The position numbers and the translations under genes are program-made. The notes under the pieces were generated by a model. That model was not told where the DNA came from and searched no databases. It saw only the letters and a list, made by a program, of their open reading frames with translations. From positions 1 to 6,096 of the forward strand of contig JASLEQ010000511.1 in NCBI GenBank assembly GCA_030151135.1: 6,096 nt of DNA, given 5' to 3'. This DNA comes from Candidatus Sulfotelmatobacter sp. (GTDB lineage: Bacteria; Acidobacteriota; Terriglobia; Terriglobales; SbA1). Positions 1 through 5,916 of the stretch are shown in pieces (positions within the stretch are counted from its first letter, which is position 1; each line of letters starts with the position of its first letter).

Positions 1-1355
1 TTGCCATCTTTATCGAGCGTACCCACGGCTTCAAAACGCGCACTAAACGAATAGGGCGCCACCTCGGGGGTCGACTGGAGCGAAGCCGACGCGGACGGAG
101 GAACCACGAGAGCTTTCTGATCGCGAATAATCGCCGAAAGATAGCGGTACGGGGCGCCATTCGGCGTGCTGTCGAGCCAGATCTGACCAGTGGGCAGGTT
201 CACGGTCGTGATCACGTGGTTGAAGACCGCCGGCGAGGGCACGTCGGGTACCGGCGCTATTCCGGCTCCAATCAGAGCCGGGGCCGTAGAGAAGCCTTTC
301 GCCTCAAGCAATGCTTCCAGCAGCGTGTCCTTGTCTTTGCAGTCCCCATAGGAGTTGGTCAGCACCTCCTGAGCCGCATGTGGCCGGTACCGGCCTATGC
401 CAAAGTCGATCCCCACGTACCGGGTCTGGGTGGAAACAAAATCGTAGATGGCCCGTATCTGTTCTTCGGGTGTTGTCGCCTTGGCTGTGATCTGGTTAGC
501 CCGCTCGCGAATAGCATCGTTGGGACGCGACTGCGGGTGGGCAAGCCCTCGGTACCATTCACCCACTTCCGCCCAGCTGTGGAAAGTGGTCCAAGCCACG
601 GAAGGAATCTTGCGCCCCTGGCTGTCTTCATCTGGATCCTTGGGCGGAGTCGGTTTCGGGCTGTCCTCGCCACTCGGGCGTGGAGCAGGGATGAGTTGGG
701 GGACAGTCCATTTGTAGACCCGCAGACCATTCCCTTCGTTAATCTCCGGTTTGTGGTTTGGACTCCAAACCTGCACGTATTTATCCGCCGGGAACTCCAA
801 CGTCAAAGTTTCGGCTAAAACCACCAAAGTTCCCGGCGGAGTAAAGTGGGCGGCGCCCCAAAACTGATCGGGAACTTCGGGCTGGTTGATCGCGGTATCC
901 ACTTCGTACTCCAGCGTGTCGCCCGCCACCAGCGAGCGCACCGGGATGTGCTTTTCCTTCAAATCGCTGTAAAGCGGCGCCTGGCGCGACACTTCGGTCG
1001 ACATGTCCATCGCGTCGGACGCGGGCGTCTCGACAGTCGTCCCGTCCGCCTTGTGTACCCGGATGAACTGTATCTTCGGCGTCTCATAAGCGGAAGCGTA
1101 CGAGAACGCGAGAACGCCGAATTTTTGCGCAGCTCCGCTGGACTGCACGCGCATCACTACGTGGGAATCGCGCTCGCCTGTACCATCGGCGTGCATCCGG
1201 TAGGTAGTGTCGTAGCGCTCGAAAACCAGGGCCTCATTTCGATATGTATCGCTTTTGGGCTGGGAAGGAGCCGGCGCTTGTGCCGGTTGACCATAACATG
1301 CAAGCGCAGCGGCACACATACAGAGACAGGTGACAACAACCTTGGAATAGCGCAT
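1..1355 (-). CDS. Exported DUF3857 / transglutaminase-like domain protein, 3' end outside window
   Basis: The minus strand is open from ATG at 1355 to the window edge, giving 451 codons with no stop. Residues 1-27 look like a signal peptide: short basic start MRYSK, then a hydrophobic Cys/Ala-rich core ending near ALAC (Cys20), which could be either a poor lipobox or lie just before a signal peptidase I site. Residues about 45-215 resemble DUF3857, a beta-rich domain usually placed before a transglutaminase core. A Pro/Asp-rich linker follows (about 222-246). Residues about 275-400 are the transglutaminase-like core, with the Cys-His-Asp triad visible as NSYGDCKDKD (Cys339), FNHVITTV (His380) and WLDSTP (Asp395). 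All three residues are present, so it may be catalytic as a protease, amidase or cross-linking enzyme in the periplasm or outer envelope; the substrate is unknown. Related proteins are usually over 600 residues, so a substantial C-terminal part lies to the left. No clear Shine-Dalgarno precedes the start, but the signal peptide supports it. Confidence 0.93.
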   Translation of the reverse strand, partial: MRYSKVVVTCLCMCAAALACYGQPAQAPAPSQPKSDTYRNEALVFERYDTTYRMHADGTGERDSHVVMRVQSSGAAQKFGVLAFSYASAYETPKIQFIRVHKADGTTVETPASDAMDMSTEVSRQAPLYSDLKEKHIPVRSLVAGDTLEYEVDTAINQPEVPDQFWGAAHFTPPGTLVVLAETLTLEFPADKYVQVWSPNHKPEINEGNGLRVYKWTVPQLIPAPRPSGEDSPKPTPPKDPDEDSQGRKIPSVAWTTFHSWAEVGEWYRGLAHPQSRPNDAIRERANQITAKATTPEEQIRAIYDFVSTQTRYVGIDFGIGRYRPHAAQEVLTNSYGDCKDKDTLLEALLEAKGFSTAPALIGAGIAPVPDVPSPAVFNHVITTVNLPTGQIWLDSTPNGAPYRYLSAIIRDQKALVVPPSASASLQSTPEVAPYSFSARFEAVGTLDKDG

Positions 1356-1586
1356 ATCCGGATGTTAATACGAAAAAACTAAATGACGTCAGGCGTCGCA
1401 AGAAGTTCTTTGTAGGATAAAACTCATTGGTCGCTCAGTAGCACAGAAGTTGCTCTGAGCTACACCGTTTGTGGGATTTCGCCCTCTCATCTAAGGGAAC
1501 CTTCGGAGTCCGAGATCCGGTTCTTCATCGGCACTGCCTACGCTCCAGCAGGTTGTGATAGTGGAGAGTCCGGTGTCAGTCAGGGA

Positions 1587-1614
1587 TATCCGCGGGCGAT
1601 AGCGGCCGCGGATA
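1587..1614. repeat. Perfect 9-bp inverted repeat, GC-rich
   Basis: TATCCGCGG at 1587-1595 is the exact reverse complement of CCGCGGATA at 1606-1614, with a 10-base spacer. It could fold as a stable hairpin or be a protein-binding palindrome. There is no T-run on either side, so it is not a classical intrinsic terminator. No adjacent gene explains it. Confidence 0.5.
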
Positions 1615-1712
1615 GAATCGCACCGCAAACAGTCGGCGATCTTGGCTGCATCGACGCGAACGGCGCCCAAGGCGCACCAATACACTCTCCTCACGAAGCG
1701 GCTACAGACTGC

Positions 1713-1920
1713 CGATGAGGATTCCTCGCCGCGCGACTTGGCAGAAAGAAAGACCTTGCTCTGTCGTTTGCCACAGGAGCGGCATCGCTCTGTAGCGCTT
1801 GTTCGGAAAATGCCATAGCTCCTCCTCCGATGGTCGCCGGCATTCGAGCCTCGCATCGCGTTGCAATGGATCGCACTTCGAGATCATCTCGCGGTAGATT
1901 GTGCAACTCCAGCAAATCAA
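1713..1920 (-). pseudogene. Possible remnant of a small Cys-rich zinc-ribbon protein (doubtful)
   Basis: On the minus strand, one frame read from TTG at 1920 begins with a CWSC motif and runs through a basic stretch to about 1790. The adjacent frame then carries CRSCGKRQSKVF (Cys codons at 1784-1782 and 1775-1773). Joined by a single frameshift near 1785-1790 these would give two CxxC knuckles about 40 residues apart, the spacing of a zinc ribbon. Some small soil-bacterial proteins end in a similar YRCRxCxxRF segment, which is why this was noticed. No Shine-Dalgarno precedes the putative start and nothing downstream supports an extended protein. The match is a pattern impression only; chance Cys codons are a real alternative. 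Confidence 0.18.
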
Positions 1921-2136
1921 CTCGCTGCGAGAACGAATACCAACTGTGGATCCAAGAGATTCCTAAGCATTCACGATGGAACAGACTGTAGGAGTCTTTG
2001 TTGGATTGTGCGAGGCCGGCGGGTCACCATTTCCATCTGACGAATTCAGCATGGCTTTATGGAGCGGCGGTTGCTGTACAGAACCAACCATTGCAGCCCA
2101 AAACCGAACAATCCCGTATTGAGGCAATCGAATGTT

Positions 2137-2161
2137 GCTCTCGCCGCTCTTGGGTGAGAGC
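2137..2161. repeat. Hairpin with 9-bp stem and 7-nt loop
   Basis: GCTCTCGCC (2137-2145) pairs with GGTGAGAGC (2153-2161) with one G-U wobble if transcribed rightward. No T-tract follows on either strand, so an intrinsic terminator is not supported. It lies in the gene-poor stretch and may be part of an unrecognised RNA or simply chance structure. Confidence 0.35.
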
Positions 2162-2371
2162 GGGGCATTGCAGGTTTCCGGCCTGCTGCCTGCGCGCAGT
2201 CAACCGACCAAACCAGCCTTGAATTGCGAGATAGAACTGAGTCACTGCTCACCGTTGCCTCAGCGCTCCCGGAACTGGCCTGCCTGCGGACAGTGAAACT
2301 CCATGACGGGCCCTGCGGTTCAGCAAGTCACCCAAGCCCAGCCAGGAATTCCGGCTTGAACTGAGCAAATG

Positions 2372-2407
2372 GATATACATTATCTATGCAGTATGATAAT
2401 GCATATC
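2372..2407. promoter_or_regulatory. Operator-like 13-bp inverted repeat upstream of toxin-antitoxin remnant
   Basis: GATATACATTATC (2372-2384) and GATAATGCATATC (2395-2407) are inverted copies matching at 12 of 13 positions around a 10-base spacer. The site is AT-rich in otherwise GC-rich DNA and ends 14 bases before the antitoxin ATG at 2422. Toxin-antitoxin operons of this class are normally repressed by antitoxin or complex binding at such a palindrome, so it is inferred to be the autoregulatory operator of the dead operon. A weak promoter can be drawn with TTGAAC (2356-2361) as -35 and CATTAT (2378-2383) as -10 at 16-bp spacing, which would place the -10 inside the left arm. The promoter elements are less certain than the palindrome. 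Confidence 0.65.
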
Positions 2408-2410
2408 GCA

Positions 2411-2414
2411 GAGG
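2411..2414 (+). promoter_or_regulatory. Ribosome binding site of the antitoxin remnant
   Basis: GAGG sits 7 bases before ATG 2422. It decides the ancestral start of the antitoxin: the earlier in-frame ATG at 2386 lies inside the palindrome and has no such site. Confidence 0.5.
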
Positions 2415-2421
2415 TCGAGTC

Positions 2422-2898
2422 ATGCGTAAAAACAAGGTGGCCAAGCGGTCGGCAAGCTGGGCGGTTCAAAAGGGGTCTGCCCACGAAATCGCGCCGCGCC
2501 TCAGGAACGGGAATTCTGAAGTTCTGGCCTTCGTTGCCGAGGGCGAGGACCCCCTCCTCAGAGCGCCAGGACATTGCCAGGATCGCGCATTTCAGTGACA
2601 AGAATCCGAGTTCACAGCCGAATCGATAGAGGCCAGGCCAGATCTTCGCGGTCCCTTACTAGGGAGTCGATCTTTACCCTGCTTACGCGCTGGATTGGGC
2701 GGAGGGCGCGAAGCCGCTCCCCGTTCTGGCTCGGATCCTCAATCTATTCGCTGACAAAACGATTGGCAGAAAGCATTCTGGTTCGGCAGCCTCAATAGTT
2801 ACCTCAAGAACCGAATGCCTAAAGATCTGTTGAAGTCCCATCCGGAAGACGTGCTGCGGGCGGCTGAAATCGAGACTTCCGGCGTTCAGCACGGATAA
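2422..2898 (+). pseudogene. Decayed antitoxin of a RES-type toxin-antitoxin module
   Basis: The ancestral protein of about 158 residues can be read only by switching frames. From ATG 2422 the first frame reads MRKNKVAKRSASW to EGEDPLL; one extra base between 2548 and 2560 moves it to the next frame, which continues ERQDIARIAHFSD, then stops at TAG 2627-2629, resumes RPGQIFAVPY, stops again at TAG 2660-2662, and resumes GVDLYPAYALDW and KPLPVLARILNLFADK. At the A4 run 2756-2759 one base is missing; restoring it gives K-N-D-W and continues WQKAFWFGSLNSYL, PKDLLKSHPEDVLRAAEIE and ends GVQHG with TAA at 2896-2898. The middle part suits the helix-turn-helix/DNA-binding half and the C-terminal WFGS...DLL...VLRAAE segment is the toxin-binding domain seen in antitoxins partnered with RES toxins. 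Such antitoxins neutralise the toxin and repress their own promoter. Four lesions make it non-functional. The family call rests on recognising the pattern together with the adjacent RES gene; it was not checked by search. Confidence 0.82.
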
Positions 2899-3541
2899 AC
2901 TGGAGCGAATCATTCTTCCGGCGGCCGGCAAACTCGAAGCGACGATTGTCAATTGGGTTTCGTCCCAAGTCCTTCTTCGCGTGCATCGCGATGACTATGC
3001 CCCTGACGCGTTCGATCAATCCCGTGCAAGCTCGGCAAAGTTCAGCCCTCTCGTCGTGGCTGGCAAACCAATTCCCACGCTATAGGCCGGCACCACCCTC
3101 GATTGCGCGCTGATGGAAACTGTGTTTCATGATGTCCCGCTCGCCGCGGGGCCAAAGCTACACTCAAAGGCGAAGCGTGTCGTGGGAAGATCCCGATCGA
3201 CCCTACGTCTCAGGTCAGACCTGTTGTTGATCGGCCTCTCGACGATTTCCCTGCACAAACTCGGGATCACGCGTTCCGAACTAATCGACACGGATGCTTC
3301 TCTTTATCCGGAGACACGGTCCTGCGCCGGCGTTCTGTACCAACAAAACCCCACAGCACAGGGACTCAAATGGACATCACGCCAGGACGATACGGCGACT
3401 GCACTGATCCTGTTCGGTGACCGATGCCCGGCAATGATCTTGGAGGTACTCGAAACGTCAGTCTCATTGCTTCTCCCAGACCGCAGCACGTGCAACGAGG
3501 TTCTGTCGCTGGCGCGCCGATTGAGAGTGAATTTCGTGTAA
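2895..3541 (+). pseudogene. Decayed RES-domain toxin (ADP-ribosyltransferase fold), no start codon, internal TAG
   Basis: One frame from 2897 to TAA 3539-3541 encodes a RES-domain protein of about 215 residues, typical length for this group, interrupted only by TAG at 3083-3085. Numbering from the lost Met as 1: Arg29 in VLLRVH, FSPL at 50-53, IPTL then the stop at position 64, Glu75 in LMETVFH, ELIDTDASLYPETR (129-142), GLKWTSRQDD (157-166) and LILFGDR (171-177). RES toxins of the MbcT/ParT group act on NAD+ or on nucleotide-metabolism targets using conserved Arg, Tyr and Glu; the TAG replaces the position normally held by the Tyr (IPTLY-A). The gene abuts the antitoxin; the sequence GGATAAACTGG fits an ancestral ATGA overlap (ATGAAACTGG) that lost its G, so no start codon remains. 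The longest surviving frame with a start is ATG 3113 to 3541, 142 codons, without Arg29 or the Tyr and without a Shine-Dalgarno, so it is unlikely to be active. Confidence 0.88.
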
Positions 3542-3742
3542 AACGCGAGGATGACCATACGCGGTCAGCAGTTCCAAAACCCACACTGTTACGATTGATG
3601 CGTCACGACCCGCCCTCGGAAGCATTCGGAACTGTCCAGTTGAGATCGCCTGTACGAATCGGAAGCAAGCCCACGCAAAGCATAGCTCAAACCACGAGGA
3701 CATCTTCAAACGGGCCAGCAATCCACACACATTCGCTAGATC
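3542..3742. other. Unassigned sequence downstream of the RES remnant
   Basis: The frame that encodes the membrane ORF further right has several stops here (for example the TGA after TACGAT and two TAG codons). A longer plus-strand frame running from 3424 to 3930 is open through the stretch but overlaps the RES remnant out of frame, has no recognisable family and is very basic, so it is treated as a chance opening. No terminator after the dead operon was seen. Confidence 0.4.
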
Positions 3743-4318
3743 GTGATCTTCCTGCTTACTCTCGGAAAATCAAGCGGGATCTCGCCCGTTGTTTCAATGC
3801 AACTGTCCGAGACCGGAACTTGGCAATGGAATGGGTGCCGGGTGATCGAGCCCTCCGAAGACATCGACGGCAACTTCACAATCGTGTCCCGTATTGGAAT
3901 ATGGGACCCAGAAGAGGCGAAGGCACGTAATCACGACGATTCGGCGGATTCAAATCCCATGCCGACCTCGGCTCTCACGCTACCACTCTTTCCCTTCGAA
4001 TTCGGAACTGCGATTGCTGCGACGTTAGCCGGCGCGGTTCTCACTATTTTCACCTACCGGCCTTCGGTGGTCAGCGCAATTTGCCTCACAGGAGCCGCAG
4101 CATCGCTGGTCGCCATTATGCACCTTACAATCGCAAATGCTTCCTATCACGCGTGGCTACAGAGGGAAGGAGCCAGCGCGGCAATCTCACCAGAAGATAT
4201 GTTCGGAATGGCGGCAAGGGACATGCCGAACCTCATCGTGAATTCTATTCAGTTTCGACCGGCAATCGGCCTTTATCTACTTTCAGGTGTGCTGTTCGGC
4301 GCGGCAATTGTAGCGTAA
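3743..4318 (+). CDS. Small putative membrane protein, possibly a C-terminal remnant of a larger one
   Basis: The frame is open from GTG 3743 to TAA 4316-4318 (191 residues). The C-terminal two thirds have three hydrophobic stretches fit for membrane helices: about 84-106 (FEFGTAIAATLAGAVLTIF), 110-132 (VVSAICLTGAAASLVAIM) and 174-191 (IGLYLLSGVLFGAAIVA), with a soluble loop at about 135-170. Residues 20-72 are hydrophilic, with WQWNGC and an acidic stretch, and have GC-rich third codon positions, which argues that they are also coded. I do not recognise the family and give no function. The start is uncertain: GTG 3743, ATG 3797 and ATG 3959 are all possible and none has a Shine-Dalgarno. Lack of any initiation signal, stops just upstream in the same frame and closeness to the dead operon allow that this is the tail of a broken larger gene; an intact small gene remains possible. 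Confidence 0.5.
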   Translation: MIFLLTLGKSSGISPVVSMQLSETGTWQWNGCRVIEPSEDIDGNFTIVSRIGIWDPEEAKARNHDDSADSNPMPTSALTLPLFPFEFGTAIAATLAGAVLTIFTYRPSVVSAICLTGAAASLVAIMHLTIANASYHAWLQREGASAAISPEDMFGMAARDMPNLIVNSIQFRPAIGLYLLSGVLFGAAIVA

Positions 4319-4750
4319 ATCTCAACGCATAGGTCTTCTAAGCAGGTGTAAGCACAGAAGTCGCGAGCGTGCATCGGCGTGACTTGCCCGCAACATCCCA
4401 AGGACCAAACGCGATTAATAATTCTCCGCCGTCTCGATCCCGAGCGTTACCTGAACCGCGCCCTCGATACAGGTGCAATTGGCGGTGACACTTGACGAAT
4501 ACTGGCGGCACTTGCTTGTCTGGCCTTGCCCTTGCAGTCAATTATAGGTGCGTGGCTGTGGTGGACTAAACGACGGAGCAGAAAGCCCTCAAGGATAGCA
4601 TCAGAATGCTCTGTTGTTGGCAACGACGCGGCGGCTATTTCGGGAAGGGCTGATCAGATCGTCGCTCAACCGGACGTTTGAGCTTTTCAGCGACGTTCGG
4701 CCGTGCCCTTTCATCAGAACTCCATACGTGATTCTCTGACCTTTCGGGGC
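4319..4750. other. About 430 bases without a recognised gene
   Basis: No open frame here has a recognisable product. A 67-codon minus-strand frame (4338-4541) is Arg-rich without a motif. The stretch must carry the promoter of the EamA transporter, but no clear -35/-10 pair could be defined. In the transporter's frame the nearest upstream stop is TGA 4729-4731, which fixes the maximum possible gene length. Confidence 0.5.
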
Positions 4751-4755
4751 AGGAG
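4751..4755 (+). promoter_or_regulatory. Shine-Dalgarno AGGAG deciding the TTG start of the EamA gene
   Basis: AGGAG ends 6 bases before TTG 4762. Between the in-frame stop at 4729-4731 and the first predicted membrane helix this TTG is the only start-type codon, so both spacing and frame agree on it. Confidence 0.75.
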
Positions 4756-4761
4756 CGCACA

Positions 4762-5703
4762 TTGGACACAAATCCGGGCCACCAGCGGGGATTGACCCTG
4801 CTGGCCTTTGCCATAATCTATTTCGTTTGGGGATCGACATTCCTGGCCATCCGCGTCGGCGTGGCAGAGATGCCGCCGTTGGTGATGGCTGCGATGCGAT
4901 TTCTCGCTGCAGGCCTCGTCATCTGTGTGTGGCTGCTGGCGCGCGGAGAGCGATCGCCCACTCCGCGTCAATGGCTTTCAGCCTCGGTGCTGGGTTTTGT
5001 CATGTTTGTTGTCGATTACGGGCTGCTGTTCTGGGCTGAAACACGGGTGCCATCGGGACTCGCGGCCGTGGTATTGGCCACGATTCCCCTCTTCATGGCG
5101 TTGGCGGAAATCCTCTTCCTGCGAACGCAACGCCTCACGCCAAGCCTCATTCTGGCGCTGCTGGTCGGCCTCGCAGGAGTAGCGTTCCTGATGATCCGCT
5201 CATTGAACCTCGGCGGGGAGCCGGTCGACACATTGGGCGCCGCTGCGCTCCTAACTGGGTCCATCAGTTGGTCGATTGCCTCGGTCCTAACGCGCAAACT
5301 TCCCCTGCCGGAGTCGAAGGCGATGAGCGCCGGCGCGCAGATGCTCACTGGTGGAGTGATGTTGAGCATCGTTGCCGGATCGTTTGGCGAGTATCGCGAT
5401 TTTCACCCCGGCGCAGTCTCATCCAAGGCGTGGTTCTCGCTGGTGTACCTGATTGTTGCGGGTTCGATCCTCGCCTTCACCGCATACACCTGGCTCATCC
5501 ACCGTGAGTCGCCGACCAAGGTGGGAACTTATGCGTACGTGAACCCCGTCGTGGCTGTGATTCTGGGATACGTCCTGGGCGACGAACCATTGGGGATGCG
5601 AACAATTCTGGGGACCCTGTGCGTACTCACCAGCGTGGTGCTCATCACTCGAACGAAGGCAAGGCAGCCTGCTCCAGTTCCGGCGGAGAAGGCGACTCCG
5701 TAA
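4762..5703 (+). CDS. EamA/DMT-family 10-TM transporter (YedA-like)
   Basis: This is an inner-membrane drug/metabolite transporter superfamily protein of 313 residues, the usual length for the EamA group. It has two EamA repeats, about residues 15-146 and 158-296, giving ten predicted helices: roughly 11-30, 38-60, 71-91, 97-119, 127-148, 156-178, 188-207, 224-246, 254-274 and 279-297. Family signatures are visible: FVWGSTFLAIR in helix 1, MAAMRFLAAG in helix 2, ETRVPSGLAAVVLATIPLFM across helices 3-4, the linking LRTQRLTP, AFTAYTWLI in helix 8 and KVGTYAYVNPVVAVILGYVLGDEPLG in shortened form (VGTYAYVNPVVAVILG) in helix 9. The C-terminal tail is short, basic and Pro-rich. Members export amino acids or other metabolites, but substrate cannot be told from sequence alone; similarity to YedA-type proteins is a pattern judgement. 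The start is TTG with AGGAG 6 bases upstream. It appears monocistronic: the next gene starts 213 bases later with its own ribosome binding site. No hairpin with T-run follows the stop. Confidence 0.95.
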   Translation: MDTNPGHQRGLTLLAFAIIYFVWGSTFLAIRVGVAEMPPLVMAAMRFLAAGLVICVWLLARGERSPTPRQWLSASVLGFVMFVVDYGLLFWAETRVPSGLAAVVLATIPLFMALAEILFLRTQRLTPSLILALLVGLAGVAFLMIRSLNLGGEPVDTLGAAALLTGSISWSIASVLTRKLPLPESKAMSAGAQMLTGGVMLSIVAGSFGEYRDFHPGAVSSKAWFSLVYLIVAGSILAFTAYTWLIHRESPTKVGTYAYVNPVVAVILGYVLGDEPLGMRTILGTLCVLTSVVLITRTKARQPAPVPAEKATP

Positions 5704-5903
5704 TGGTTGACGCCGTGATTCTAGCGGAATGCCAACGCTTAAAATGCAGATTCCTGTTGCATAAGGGAGTGCCGATAGCGGACCATAAAGAGTGCTTGCC
5801 GGAAGCATCCTGTCCGCGGAAATGGGCTCAGCCTACCGGCGGTTCGATTCAATCCGATCGACCTGACTTCCTGCCCGAAGCGTGCGGACCACGGGCGTAT
5901 TCC

Positions 5904-5909
5904 AGGAGG
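5904..5909 (+). promoter_or_regulatory. Strong Shine-Dalgarno AGGAGG before the right-edge gene
   Basis: AGGAGG lies 7 bases before ATG 5917 and is the best ribosome binding site in the window, fixing that start although the gene is cut by the window edge. Confidence 0.75.
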
Positions 5910-5916
5910 GAAGGTT

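Larger units (their letters stand above)
1356..2371. other. About 1 kb without a convincing gene
   Basis: This lies upstream of the leftward transglutaminase gene and of the rightward decayed toxin-antitoxin operon. Short open frames exist on both strands, but none has a recognisable family, a good ribosome binding site or consistent composition. A 48-codon frame beginning ATG at 1976 on the plus strand lacks a Shine-Dalgarno. What can be seen is one GC-rich inverted repeat (1587-1614), one hairpin (2137-2161) and a doubtful remnant of a Cys-rich small gene on the minus strand (1713-1920). The promoter for the transglutaminase gene must lie in its first part, but no clear -35/-10 pair could be picked by eye. 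Confidence 0.6.

Noticed and set aside
216..1382. Several plus-strand and other minus-strand open frames of 60-200 codons over the transglutaminase gene
   Set aside because: They overlap a frame with a signal peptide, DUF3857-like domain and complete Cys-His-Asp triad; the others are basic, motif-free shadows typical of GC-rich coding DNA.
1976..2122. 48-codon plus-strand ORF beginning MEQTVGVFVGL
   Set aside because: There is no Shine-Dalgarno, recognisable family or conserved context; short open frames are expected by chance here.
2137..2161. Intrinsic terminator
   Set aside because: The stem is good but no T-tract follows on either strand and no gene ends beside it.
3113..3541. Intact 142-codon RES protein starting at METVFH
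   Set aside because: The frame continues upstream through RES-specific sequence to 2897, and this start has no Shine-Dalgarno and would omit the conserved Arg and Tyr. It is the 3' part of the pseudogene.
2422..3541. Sequencing error as the sole cause of the broken toxin-antitoxin genes
   Set aside because: At least six lesions including three base substitutions to TAG occur in 1.1 kb, while the flanking genes have error-free frames over 2.2 kb; error could still explain the single-base A-run change.
3424..3930. 168-codon plus-strand frame
   Set aside because: It overlaps the end of the RES frame out of phase and then the membrane ORF, is strongly basic and has no recognisable motif.
1440..4361. 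Direct repeat AGCACAGAAGT at 1440-1450 and 4351-4361 as possible ends of an inserted element
   Set aside because: An 11-base match is expected by chance a few times among all pairs in a 6-kb window, and no recombinase or longer homology accompanies it.
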